Shown one piece after another: positions 1-9,695 of a stretch of DNA of 41,313 bases. The notes under the pieces are model-generated. The model saw nothing but the letters and a program-made list of their open reading frames with translations. It had not been told where the DNA came from and did not search any database. The stretch comes from Mesostigma viride (Eukaryota > Streptophyta > Mesostigmatophyceae > Mesostigmatales > Mesostigmataceae). The stretch is from positions 1-41,313 of the forward strand of contig RPFO01000409.1 of assembly GCA_009746045.1 (NCBI GenBank), written 5' to 3'. How positions within the stretch are numbered: position 1 is the first letter of the stretch; every line of letters begins with the position of its first letter. Both the position numbers and the translations under genes were made by a program.

Positions 1-219
1 GTCATCATCGTCTACGCACGTCCCGGGTATGGATGGCGCCCGGTAAGGGCACACCCTCCGCGGCCTCGCGGTACAATAGGCTTTGGGCACAGCCTTTATA
101 AACAAGCCCCTTTCCATCCTCATGTCGCACCGTGCGAGCATGATCAGGATGCAAGGTCGCCAGGCACGCCACGGTCAACTTCCCGCCAATTTACCAGCCT
201 ACACGCCTCCTAGCCCGCC

Positions 220-3200
220 TTGAGCGGGATGAGATGCCCAGTCGACACGCCGGCGACCCCAGCCAGGACGGAGAGACGCATATCCGTCCTGAAAGAAAGC
301 CTCCATGCGTTGACAAGCATTAACCCCAATCGCCACCCTCCCCCTCCCCCCCCCCCCCCCACCCCCACCTCCAGCACTACCCTTCTCCACCCCCACCCCC
401 ACCCCACCCCCCCGCTAATAGGGCAACGGCCCATTCTTGGTGTTGCTAGTTTTAACGTGCGCACCCTCCCTGCAGATCCTTCTACGAGCGGCGGCACCCC
501 AGCACGCCAACGCGTCGACGAGCTGATCGCCCTGTGCGCCGACAACAAGATCGCTGTTCTTGGAGTCCAGGAGCACCGACGCACCGTTGACCCTCAGCAC
601 GCGGTCAACGGTCTGCTGGTCGACGACCTGCGTGCAGGCTGGCGGTTCCACTATGGTGGCGGCGACGCGCCGGGCCAAGGTGGTGTGGGCCTCTTGTGCT
701 CGCCGGCAGCATCAGAGCAGCTCCAGTCCATCGTGCTGCGGTCCCCGCGTGTGCTAGTGGCCACTTTTTCGGCCACTGAGGGCCATTCACACCACACGCT
801 AACCGTTATCGTGGGATATGCACCACATGCGGGTCGAGCTCAGGCGGAACGTGAGGCCTTCTTCGACGCCCTCAAGGAGGAGGAGGCCAACATCCCAGCT
901 CGGCACTTCCTGGTTATGCTGCTCGACGCCAACGCCACGCTGCCAGTTGGCACTGGGGGCGCTCAGTATTCCCCAACCAACACGACAGCCAACGGTAACA
1001 CGCCTTTATTTGCGAATCTGCTGGCAGAATCTGCGCTGGTTGCATGCAATGCTTCTTTCGCACGCCCCGCTGAGCAGCTGGCCACCTTTTTTGGGCCGTC
1101 GGATCGGGTGGTGTGCCTTGATTATGTCTGCGTACGTCGGGCTCAGCGCCCCTCAGTTGTCGATGCTCGCGTCCTGCAAGATTCTGTCAGCACGGTGGAA
1201 TCTGATCATCGTCTCGTGCTCGCTCGCATCAGATTGCGGTTTCCTGGGGTGAAACCGTCGCGACAGCTGGCACCTCAGCCAGATCTGAAAGTGCTCCGGA
1301 TTGTGCTGAAGGATGCCGACAAGATGTCAGCAGAAGAGCAGGCCGCTATGTCGCACAGGGATGATTTCCTGGCCGTATTCGACGCCGGGGGCAGCCGACA
1401 GCAGTTACACGCCATTCCGCCGCCGGGGGATATTTCAGTGATCCTCCGTGGTGTCGCCGCCAAGTATCGCCTGGCTGCCCGCACCCTCCCCACCTTGCCT
1501 CCGCGTCGGCAGCTTGCTGTCCACCGTCACGCACCCGACAGTGGTCGCCGCCAGGCAGATGCTCCGCCGCAACAGAGATCCGCTCGCCAAACCTGGGCTG
1601 CAAGCAGCTCTGAGGGCCGCCTACGAGCAGGCTGAGAAGGCAGATGCTCAGCAGATGGTCAAGGACCTGCGCAGCTGCCAGCAGAAGCACGACGGCAAGG
1701 GGGCCTGGTTCTGGTACAAGCGCCTCGGGCACCCGGACGGCCTCGGCCGGCCCCACCGCCACGACGTCCCCGGCGCCCCAGCCAAGCGGCTTCGTACCTG
1801 GGCCACGGCCACGGCCGAGGTCGTGGGGACAGCTGCGCCGCCCCCACCCCTGCTCCCAGCCGCCGCCGCCCGCCCGGCCGCCCTGGCCGGCCCCGCAGGG
1901 CCCCCGGCCCCGCCTAGGTCAGCGGCGGACTACCTAGTCCCCCGCTGGTCGGCCCACTTGGCGACCCGTCTGACATGCCTCCTTTCACCTCTCGCGAGGT
2001 CACGGAGGCGGTCCAGCGCCTGCGTTATGACGCAGCCACCGGCTCTGACGAGATTCCGGCCGCAGTTGTAAAACTTGCAGCCGAATTCGAGGACACAGGT
2101 GTTATGCTGCTCTTCCGGGACATCTGCAACCGCCTTCTGCTGTCGTCGCAACCACCTCCAGCGGCCTGGCAACACAGTTTTCGCACGATGCTGTACAAGA
2201 ACAAGGGGTCGCCTGCCGACCCCGGCAACTACAGAGGGGTGTGCATTCAAAGTGCCCCCCTCAAGCTTCTTATGCGGCTCATCCTGAACCGCCTGCGCAC
2301 GGCCCTGGACGGTCACCTCAGCGAGACTCAGCACGGCTTCCGTTCAGGTCGCAACACAGTACAGGCGCTCTTCGCTACTCGCCGACTGGTGGAGGAACTG
2401 CAACGCCTTCAGCCTGGTGAGTCCCCTTTGCACCTTGTGCTGGTGGACTTCATCAAAGCCTTCGATTCAGTTTTCTGGCCTGCGCTTTGGGACATCCTCG
2501 AGTTGTTCCGGATCCCCCGCCCCCTGATTGCTGTCATCCGCAACCTGTATGAAGGGTCCACCACTTCGGTGCGCACTTCTTACGGGACCACGCCCCCATG
2601 CCCTTTACAGAAGGGTGTGTGGCAGGGCTGCGTGCTGTCGCCCTACCTGTTCATTATTGTTGTCGAATACGTAATGATTCAGGCGCGCAAGCGATTTGTC
2701 CGCATCGTGGGCAGGGAACCAGGAGTGCAGGTTGCTAACAAATTCTGGCATGGCGGTGCGGACACGGAGATTCGGCTGGCAGACATCATTTACGCAGACG
2801 ACACCACCCTCTTTGAGGACACTGAGCACGTGCAGACATGGCTTGACTGCCTGGCTCTCGAGGCCCGTGCAGTGGGGCTTTAGGTCAGCAAGAAGACAGA
2901 GGCCCCGCTGGCGGTTGGGCTCACCACCTCAGCGCCGCCCCTCTATCTCCTAGACGGCTCTCGAGTCCTGTATCGGGACCGCGTTAAGCTGCTGGGCAGC
3001 CTGCTCCCTAGCTGCGAGGTGGATGTGGACCACCGCATCTCCCTCGCCTGGCACGCTTTACGCCAGTACCGGGCCCTATGGCGCAAGCCCCTGGGCAAGA
3101 TCGAGAAACAGGACCTGTTCAAGGTCCTCGTCCTTCCTGTTCTCACGTATGGCGCCGAGACGTGGACCCTCACCGCCGACCTGGCCCGCAAGCTGGACGG

Positions 3201-3920
3201 CGCGGTCACCAGCATGCTGCGTTCCATTTTCAGAGTAGGATATGCTGCTCATGTCCGCAATGAGGACCTGTACCAGGGCATGCCCTATATTCTGATCAGA
3301 CACTCCGCAAAGGTGAAAACCTTTGCGTTCAGTGCCGGGCCGCGGAAAACGCGGAAAACGCGATCTGCAAATGAATCCGACCGGAATCGAACTGGGGACC
3401 TCTCGCACCAATTTTGCTGACTATAGGACGGACGTCTCCGGTTACCATGGCATCGCCAACTTACACCTACAGTCATCCGCAAAAGTTCTCCTGTCCGGGG
3501 AGTGATGCAAGCCTTTCGGATTTGGTACTAGATAAATCACTCGAGATCTGTGTGTAGGAGTACTACACACATGCCCTATATCACCAGCACAATTAAGCAA
3601 CGCCGCCTGCAGCTAGTAGGGCACCTAGCTCGCACCAATCAGGTAGACACCTCACGTGGCCCCCCGCAGGACTGCGACCAGCCCAGCCTGGCCGGCACCT
3701 CCTGACGTGGGCTGGGCCCAGTGATGTTAGACGCCGCAAGGCCCGCACCTTCAAAGAACAGCTAGTAGAGGACATGGGGGGCCTCGGCCTCTCCGTGATT
3801 TGGAAGAAGATGATGGACAAGGCCAAGTGGGCCCAGGTCATAGAGGACAACGAGCCCCCCCAGTGGGGAAGCGCCCGCGTGTGCAATCCCACGGGAGGCA
3901 CGCTAGATAGCTCCCCCTAG
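220..3920 (+). pseudogene. LINE endonuclease-reverse transcriptase polyprotein, broken
   Basis: In life this protein nicks target DNA and reverse transcribes the LINE RNA. The endonuclease part shows FNVRTL, VQEHRR, GYAPH, LLDANAT and SDHRLVLARI, the usual order of APE-fold motifs. The reverse transcriptase shows GNYRGV, QHGFRSGRNT, the domain A motif VDFIKAFDSV and the catalytic YADD box near 2795. The frame shifts near 1500 and again near 1970. A TAG at 2881 interrupts the frame just after the RT core, and the same frame then continues (AETWTLTADLARKLDG) to the SINE at 3291. After the SINE the C-terminal part (QRRLQLVGHLART) resumes, shifts frame near 3670 and ends at 3920. I did not identify a separate ORF1. 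The clade is not determined. Confidence 0.85.
3291..3569 (-). mobile_element. tRNA-derived SINE-like insertion nested in the LINE
   Basis: The 279-bp insert is flanked by a perfect 12-bp duplication, CATGCCCTATAT, at 3279-3290 and 3570-3581. Removing the insert and one copy of the duplication rejoins the LINE frame as GMPYITSTIKQRRLQ, so it is a clean insertion. On the minus strand the insert contains AGTTCGATTCC, a match to the pol III B box and tRNA T arm, which points to a tRNA-derived SINE. I did not find a convincing A box. The insertion is younger than the LINE. Confidence 0.75.
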
Positions 3921-4156
3921 GGCAGCGTGCGGCTGCCTAGATAGATGATGTAGTTAGAATGTTGCTAGATAGATGTAGTATGTAGCCAATGTAGATAGAT
4001 TAGACCGGTAGGAATGTTTGCACCCATCCATCCATTCATCGGGGTTAATGCTCCGTGACTCCCCAACGGGAGCACGAGTCTAATTAATTAATTAATTAAT
4101 GGACATGAAAACTTGCCTACGCCCAAGCAAGCTGACCCCATAGGCTCCGCCTAATG

Positions 4157-4657
4157 CTAGCTTCCGCGGCGGTCAAGCGGGGTCGTTGCCCCTCTCTGTG
4201 GCCCCCCGTTATGGGGGGGTATATATATGGGCGTCCACCCGTCCGGCATCACTTGGTACGGACTCATACGGAATTTCACCATGTTATGGTCGTCATAATA
4301 CACCGCCATCCCCTTATCTATGGCAACGGCCATATCCTCCTGCTTGGGTGGCACGCCCTCTGTGTAGTATCCTTTACTTTCCGCCGGCGCCACGCGGTTC
4401 CTGGAGTGCCACCAATCCGCCAGTCTCTCCCACGGGAGAGCGCCCGCGCCCAGCCCGATCACCCCCACGGCCACCATCACCCCGCCCGCTATCATAAGCT
4501 TTTTCCATTTGGCCTCTTCTTCCCGGTATCTCTTCTCATCGTAGTCTCCTAGCAGGGTTTTGAACGCCCCGTACCCCAACATCCCCAGTCCGGCCGCTGC
4601 GAGCACTCCCAGCAGACCGATCACAATCCACGTCGCGGACTCAGGCAGAGCCCACAT
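4157..4657 (-). CDS. Two-helix membrane protein, left palindrome copy
   Basis: The product is 166 aa and identical to the copy at 8616-9116. Two hydrophobic segments (about residues 9-31 and 53-75) are separated by a charged stretch with KRYREEEAKWKK, followed by a roughly 90-residue soluble tail rich in Pro, Tyr and Met. I do not recognise the family. The start was chosen because it follows a TATA-like GATAAATTA about 30 bases upstream and gives a protein that begins next to a membrane segment; the frame stays open further upstream but reads through promoter sequence. It diverges from the Cys-rich gene at 5426. Confidence 0.7.
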   Translation of the reverse strand: MWALPESATWIVIGLLGVLAAAGLGMLGYGAFKTLLGDYDEKRYREEEAKWKKLMIAGGVMVAVGVIGLGAGALPWERLADWWHSRNRVAPAESKGYYTEGVPPKQEDMAVAIDKGMAVYYDDHNMVKFRMSPYQVMPDGWTPIYIPPHNGGPQRGATTPLDRRGS

Positions 4658-5425
4658 GTTCCCACCTGACTGCTTGCATAATTTATCGGGGGGCGACCGG
4701 CCTGTTCCAGCACGAACAGCCCCTTGACCCCGTTCTCGGAACACCCCCGGGCGGATCCCTGCATTCTGATTGGCCGGCTGGCCCGATGGAAACAAATCCC
4801 TGCACGGTGATTGGCCCGTTTTGTAAAAACGCAACCACAAGTGTTCCGTTCCTGAAAAAACACGCAGAACGGAGGGTGGGACGACCATCAGCTTTAGGCT
4901 AAGTTCCCGTGTTTGCGTGTCACTGTCCCCTTGGCTATCTCTTCTCCCATATTCTCCATAATTTTATGGTGAAAAATTTGATCATAAAATATGGCTAAAT
5001 TTTATGGTGAAAAAATCATAGTAAAAGAAACAGGGATGGCATGGTAGGGACACCCCGCATACCGCAACCACGGGATCCTAGCCTAAAGTTGATGGTCGCT
5101 CCACCCCTTGTTCTGCGTGTTTTTCCAGGAACGGAACACTTGTGTTTGCGTTTGGACAGAATGGACCAATCAGAAGTCTGGATTTTGTTTTCTTTAGGGC
5201 TTCCAGCCAATCACGAAGCAGCAGTCTGTTCCTGGCCCGCCCCTCCCCCCGGTCCAAGGCGGGACAGACCCGTTCAAGCTGGAACAGGCCCGGCGGCGCG
5301 GCGCCACTTTCGAGTTTCCCGCCAAAAGTGTCCACCCTCGGTGAGTCAGCGTGGGCGTGACGCGAGTCAGGCGGGCATAAATAGAGACCTAGGAGAGGAG
5401 CAGGACACACGCACCACAGCCAACC
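4658..5425. promoter_or_regulatory. Divergent promoter region with duplicated module and AT island
   Basis: A module starting TAGCCTAAAG and ending at a CCAAT box occurs twice, facing outward. One copy (minus, about 4811-4902) faces the gene ending at 4157, the other (plus, 5078-5170) faces the gene at 5426. Both contain TTCTGCGTGTTTTT and GGAACGGAACACTTGTG. Between them lies an AT-rich island (about 4945-5030) with a 17-bp direct repeat, AATTTTATGGTGAAAAA, at 4960 and 4998. Closer to the Cys-rich gene are a bZIP-like TGAGTCAG near 5342, GCGAGTCAG near 5363 and a TATA box, CATAAATAG, at 5376-5384, about 45 bases before the ATG. The mirror copy lies at 7848-8615. Confidence 0.7.
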
Positions 5426-6082
5426 ATGGCAAGTGGAAAGAGCTATTGGAAACGATCCGAAGGCGGGTGCGAGCACGGCAAGCGCCCGTCGTCCTGCTCG
5501 AAGTGCAACCTGTGCGAGCACGGGTGCTTCAAGCCCCGCTGCCTGAAAGGCTGCTCGCTGCTGTGCAAGCACGGAGCGAAGAAAGAGAGGTGCACGGAGT
5601 GCAAGGAGAAGTGCGCGCACGGGAAGGCGTACTTCTGCAAGCACCTGGAGTGCCGCCTCGGTATCTGCGAGGAGCACAGCGCGTTGTGCAAGAAGGCCCT
5701 CCAGAAGAGCAAGTGCCCGTGGTGCCACCCGGGCCAGAGGGGCAAGGCCTCCAACGAGCGCTTCGTGAGGGACGCCGGCCTCTCGTCCACTTTCATCGAC
5801 CTCTACGAGCGCGGCGGGGCCGCCCGCATGGACACGGACCGTTGCGAGCACGACAGGTTCAAGTTCTCCTGCCGCGAGTGCGGAAAGTGCCAGCACGGCG
5901 TCTACAGGCCCGACTGCCAGGAGGGATGCTTCCTGAGGTGCTGGCACGGCAAGAAGCCTGATCACTGCGCCACGTGCAACCCCAACCGCTGCCCTCACGG
6001 CAAGCTGCTGAGGTGCGCCGAATGCGACATGACCGCCCCCATCTCCCGGGTATCGCGGGAGCCAGTAAACCATATGGAGTAA
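5426..6082 (+). CDS. Cys/His-rich repeat protein, left palindrome copy
   Basis: The product is 218 aa and identical to the copy at 7191-7847. It has about eight C-x-H-G/D units (starting near C15, C30, C47, C63, C140, C155, C172 and C189), most followed by C-x(2,3)-C pairs such as CSKC, CTEC, CATC and CAEC. It therefore very probably binds several zinc ions. A central linker (residues 105-138) separates two such blocks. It has no membrane segment. Related CEHG-type repeats occur in giant viruses and algae or oomycetes; the function is not known to me. The start ATG is in a good eukaryotic context (AACCATGGC) downstream of a TATA box. Stop codons TAA TAA overlap an AATAAA signal. Confidence 0.85.
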   Translation: MASGKSYWKRSEGGCEHGKRPSSCSKCNLCEHGCFKPRCLKGCSLLCKHGAKKERCTECKEKCAHGKAYFCKHLECRLGICEEHSALCKKALQKSKCPWCHPGQRGKASNERFVRDAGLSSTFIDLYERGGAARMDTDRCEHDRFKFSCRECGKCQHGVYRPDCQEGCFLRCWHGKKPDHCATCNPNRCPHGKLLRCAECDMTAPISRVSREPVNHME

Positions 6083-7190
6083 TAAACTAATTCTTGCATC
6101 CCTCACACCCCAATGAGCCAACAATGAGTCCAAAGAACCATAAACGTAGATGAGCCAAAAGCGACCTCTAGCCAGGAGTAGCCCGCAGCCCCTCAGCCCG
6201 CGGGCCGACTCGGCCCGTTCTCGACCCGCTCGGCCCGTACCAAAGGAAACAAACGGGGAGTTAGTATACCCGCCACCCTCCACGTGGCACCCCACCAGAG
6301 AAAACAAAAACGTGTTCAGGATTGTACGGACTGAACAGAATCCCGGCCTGAACACGGGTCTGAACATGCTCCAGCCAATCAGAACGCTCCGTTTGGAATC
6401 TGTCAGCACGTGTCAGCACCGGGAAAGGAAACAACCGCGGGAAAAGAAACAAACGAAAGGAAACAAACGGCCACGCGTCAGGCGCCCATTGGTTCATAGG
6501 GAAACAACCCGCACTTTGGGGACGGCCAGGACGGTCGAACGAAACAATGCCAGCATAATATCTCACCCCGATGGTAAAAACCAAGGGTCCTCGGGCTAGT
6601 CGAGGGTTCTTCGGGTCGAGTCCGGGTTTCTAACGGCCGTTAGAAACCCGGACTCGACCCGAAGAACCCTCGACTAGCCCGAGGACCCTTGGTTTTTACC
6701 ATCGGGGTGAGATATTATGCTGGCATTGTTTCGTTCGACCGTCCTGGCCGTCCCCAAAGTGCGGGTTGTTTCCCTATGAACCAATGGGCGCCTGACGCGT
6801 GGCCGTTTGTTTCCTTTCGTTTGTTTCTTTTCCCGCGGTTGTTTCCTTTCCCGGTGCTGACACGTGCTGACAGATTCCAAACGGAGCGTTCTGATTGGCT
6901 GGAGCATGTTCAGACCCGTGTTCAGGCCGGGATTCTGTTCAGTCCGTACAATCCTGAACACGTTTTTGTTTTCTCTGGTGGGGTGCCACGTGGAGGGTGG
7001 CGGGTATACTAACTCCCCGTTTGTTTCCTTTGGTACGGGCCGAGCGGGTCGAGAACGGGCCGAGTCGGCCCGCGGGCTGAGGGGCTGCGGGCTACTCCTG
7101 GCTAGAGGTCGCTTTTGGCTCATCTACGTTTATGGTTCTTTGGACTCATTGTTGGCTCATTGGGGTGTGAGGGATGCAAGAATTAGTTTA
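6083..7190. other. Palindrome core between the converging Cys-rich genes
   Basis: I see no convincing gene in these 1.1 kb; the open frames on both strands have no domain and mirror each other. Each half holds six copies of GAAACAA (6246, 6428, 6446, 6460, 6501 and 6541, mirrored as TTGTTTC on the right). It also holds a CCAATCAGAACGCTCCGTTT element at 6375-6394 (mirror 6879-6898), the same element found upstream of the viral gene at 13237-14154, and a second CCAAT box (as ATTGG) near 6488. The last 35 bases before the axis are GC-rich. The arrangement would suit a telomere-like or replication region, but this is inference. Confidence 0.5.
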
Positions 7191-7847
7191 TTACTCCATA
7201 TGGTTTACTGGCTCCCGCGATACCCGGGAGATGGGGGCGGTCATGTCGCATTCGGCGCACCTCAGCAGCTTGCCGTGAGGGCAGCGGTTGGGGTTGCACG
7301 TGGCGCAGTGATCAGGCTTCTTGCCGTGCCAGCACCTCAGGAAGCATCCCTCCTGGCAGTCGGGCCTGTAGACGCCGTGCTGGCACTTTCCGCACTCGCG
7401 GCAGGAGAACTTGAACCTGTCGTGCTCGCAACGGTCCGTGTCCATGCGGGCGGCCCCGCCGCGCTCGTAGAGGTCGATGAAAGTGGACGAGAGGCCGGCG
7501 TCCCTCACGAAGCGCTCGTTGGAGGCCTTGCCCCTCTGGCCCGGGTGGCACCACGGGCACTTGCTCTTCTGGAGGGCCTTCTTGCACAACGCGCTGTGCT
7601 CCTCGCAGATACCGAGGCGGCACTCCAGGTGCTTGCAGAAGTACGCCTTCCCGTGCGCGCACTTCTCCTTGCACTCCGTGCACCTCTCTTTCTTCGCTCC
7701 GTGCTTGCACAGCAGCGAGCAGCCTTTCAGGCAGCGGGGCTTGAAGCACCCGTGCTCGCACAGGTTGCACTTCGAGCAGGACGACGGGCGCTTGCCGTGC
7801 TCGCACCCGCCTTCGGATCGTTTCCAATAGCTCTTTCCACTTGCCAT
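7191..7847 (-). CDS. Cys/His-rich repeat protein, right palindrome copy
   Basis: This is the exact mirror of the gene at 5426-6082: 218 aa, about eight C-x-H-G/D zinc-binding-like units, same start context and same TAA TAA AATAAA end. Its TATA box mirrors to 7889-7897. It converges on the palindrome axis with its twin, and the two stop codons are about 1.1 kb apart. If the palindrome is real, the locus carries two identical genes; if it is an artefact, there is one. Confidence 0.85.
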   Translation of the reverse strand: MASGKSYWKRSEGGCEHGKRPSSCSKCNLCEHGCFKPRCLKGCSLLCKHGAKKERCTECKEKCAHGKAYFCKHLECRLGICEEHSALCKKALQKSKCPWCHPGQRGKASNERFVRDAGLSSTFIDLYERGGAARMDTDRCEHDRFKFSCRECGKCQHGVYRPDCQEGCFLRCWHGKKPDHCATCNPNRCPHGKLLRCAECDMTAPISRVSREPVNHME

Positions 7848-8615
7848 GGTTGGCTGTGGTGCGTGTGTCCTGCTCCTCTCCTAGGTCTCTATTTATGCCC
7901 GCCTGACTCGCGTCACGCCCACGCTGACTCACCGAGGGTGGACACTTTTGGCGGGAAACTCGAAAGTGGCGCCGCGCCGCCGGGCCTGTTCCAGCTTGAA
8001 CGGGTCTGTCCCGCCTTGGACCGGGGGGAGGGGCGGGCCAGGAACAGACTGCTGCTTCGTGATTGGCTGGAAGCCCTAAAGAAAACAAAATCCAGACTTC
8101 TGATTGGTCCATTCTGTCCAAACGCAAACACAAGTGTTCCGTTCCTGGAAAAACACGCAGAACAAGGGGTGGAGCGACCATCAACTTTAGGCTAGGATCC
8201 CGTGGTTGCGGTATGCGGGGTGTCCCTACCATGCCATCCCTGTTTCTTTTACTATGATTTTTTCACCATAAAATTTAGCCATATTTTATGATCAAATTTT
8301 TCACCATAAAATTATGGAGAATATGGGAGAAGAGATAGCCAAGGGGACAGTGACACGCAAACACGGGAACTTAGCCTAAAGCTGATGGTCGTCCCACCCT
8401 CCGTTCTGCGTGTTTTTTCAGGAACGGAACACTTGTGGTTGCGTTTTTACAAAACGGGCCAATCACCGTGCAGGGATTTGTTTCCATCGGGCCAGCCGGC
8501 CAATCAGAATGCAGGGATCCGCCCGGGGGTGTTCCGAGAACGGGGTCAAGGGGCTGTTCGTGCTGGAACAGGCCGGTCGCCCCCCGATAAATTATGCAAG
8601 CAGTCAGGTGGGAAC
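7848..8615. promoter_or_regulatory. Divergent promoter region, right palindrome copy
   Basis: This is the mirror of 4658-5425. The promoter module facing the membrane-protein gene is at 8372-8463 and ends in a CCAAT box. A GATAAATTA sequence at 8585-8593 sits about 25-30 bases before that gene's ATG. The module facing the Cys-rich gene is at about 8103-8195. The AT island with the AATTTTATGGTGAAAAA repeats is at about 8243-8328. Confidence 0.65.
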
Positions 8616-9116
8616 ATGTGGGCTCTGCCTGAGTCCGCGACGTGGATTGTGATCGGTCTGCTGGGAGTGCTCGCAGCGGCCGGACTGGGGATGTTGGGGT
8701 ACGGGGCGTTCAAAACCCTGCTAGGAGACTACGATGAGAAGAGATACCGGGAAGAAGAGGCCAAATGGAAAAAGCTTATGATAGCGGGCGGGGTGATGGT
8801 GGCCGTGGGGGTGATCGGGCTGGGCGCGGGCGCTCTCCCGTGGGAGAGACTGGCGGATTGGTGGCACTCCAGGAACCGCGTGGCGCCGGCGGAAAGTAAA
8901 GGATACTACACAGAGGGCGTGCCACCCAAGCAGGAGGATATGGCCGTTGCCATAGATAAGGGGATGGCGGTGTATTATGACGACCATAACATGGTGAAAT
9001 TCCGTATGAGTCCGTACCAAGTGATGCCGGACGGGTGGACGCCCATATATATACCCCCCCATAACGGGGGGCCACAGAGAGGGGCAACGACCCCGCTTGA
9101 CCGCCGCGGAAGCTAG
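8616..9116 (+). CDS. Two-helix membrane protein, right palindrome copy
   Basis: This is the exact mirror of the gene at 4157-4657: 166 aa, hydrophobic segments at about residues 9-31 and 53-75, and a long C-terminal tail with WTPIYIPPHNGG. It ends 41 bases before the end of palindrome identity at 9157. The family is unrecognised. The placement suggests the palindrome arm contains two complete genes with their promoters, not random truncated sequence. Confidence 0.7.
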   Translation: MWALPESATWIVIGLLGVLAAAGLGMLGYGAFKTLLGDYDEKRYREEEAKWKKLMIAGGVMVAVGVIGLGAGALPWERLADWWHSRNRVAPAESKGYYTEGVPPKQEDMAVAIDKGMAVYYDDHNMVKFRMSPYQVMPDGWTPIYIPPHNGGPQRGATTPLDRRGS

Positions 9117-9157
9117 CATTAGGCGGAGCCTATGGGGTCAGCTTGCTTGGGCGTAGG

Positions 9158-9695
9158 TTCAGCGCACTTCGTTGCGATCAATAGGGTTATCGGAGTTCAA
9201 AAGCCTCCTACGTTTCACGAGGGTGACCCCATTCCCCTCCTCGGGGCGCGTGTGCCCCCATTCCCCTCCTCGGGGCGCGTGTGCCCCCATTCGGCCCTCT
9301 GGGCGCGTGTGCCCCCATTCCCTCCCGTGGGCCGCGTGTGTTGTCGGCCCTCTGTCGGCCCGCGTGGGTGCCGTGGGGGGCCGTGTGGGTGGTGGGGGCC
9401 GTGGGGGGCGTGGGGGCAAAAGGGCCCTTATACTCGGTGGGAGGAAAGAAACAAAAAAATCAAAAGGTGTGGTGGTTCGAACCCGCGTTTCTCGGTCATC
9501 TTCCCAGTGAAGGGTAGCGACTCCACGCCTGTCCGCCCCGTGAGCTGCGAGCCTCGGGTCCGCGTTTCTGTCATCTTCCCAGTCAAGGGTAGCCACTCCA
9601 CGCGATCCCTCCGCCCGCAGGCGATGGTAATCTATCGTTTTTTTCCCCTTATAAGCGTGTTTTTTCTGGGGGGTGGCGGTTGGCGGGTGGCGGGC
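9158..9695. repeat. GC-rich non-coding stretch with short direct repeats
   Basis: I see no credible gene; open frames exist only because of base bias. A unit reading GCGCGTGTGCCCCCATTC recurs about three times between 9245 and 9330. A roughly 43-bp unit beginning CGCGTTTCT and ending CTCCACGC occurs at 9484-9528 and again at 9561-9602. GGTTCGAACCC near 9474 matches a pol III B box, but no full tRNA fold can be drawn, so a decayed SINE is the most that can be said. Confidence 0.5.

Larger units (their letters stand above)
1..4115 (+). mobile_element. Degenerate non-LTR (LINE) retrotransposon
   Basis: An APE-type endonuclease region (about 440-1250), a reverse transcriptase (about 1975-2880) and a C-terminal region ending at 3920 lie in order on the plus strand. 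They are followed by a 3' UTR and a TTAA-type microsatellite tail at 4080-4100, the usual end of a LINE. The 5' end is not defined; bases 1-219 may be 5' UTR or host flank and I see no gene in them. The copy is dead: it has several frameshifts, an in-frame stop and a nested insertion. Only about 15 bases separate the tail from the palindrome that starts at 4116, so this end of the LINE lies almost at the junction with viral sequence. Confidence 0.85.
4116..9157. repeat. Perfect 5,042-bp palindrome, no spacer
   Basis: The plus strand from 4116 to 6636 is the reverse complement of 6637-9157. The axis lies inside TTTCTAACGGCCGTTAGAAA. Every feature at position x recurs at 13273 minus x, including both protein genes per arm with identical products. 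I saw no mismatch in the stretches compared. Identity stops sharply: left of 4116 is LINE-side DNA (ACTTG), right of 9157 is GC-rich repeat DNA (TTCAGCG). Possible origins are a copied covalently closed viral end, a fold-back inverted duplication at an integration junction, or a template/complement chimera from long-read sequencing. The sequence alone does not decide among them. Confidence 0.97.

Noticed and set aside
5041-6409. Long open frames overlapping the Cys-rich gene on both strands (306 and 443 codons), and their mirrors at 6864-8232
   Set aside because: They run through promoter DNA and overlap a gene with clear zinc motifs; the high GC of the region keeps other frames open.
6150-6599. 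149-codon frame near the palindrome axis and its mirror
   Set aside because: No domain, low-complexity basic sequence, and it reads through the CCAAT and GAAACAA elements.
9470-9530. tRNA gene at GGTTCGAACCC
   Set aside because: No acceptor or D-arm pairing can be drawn; only the B-box-like core is present.
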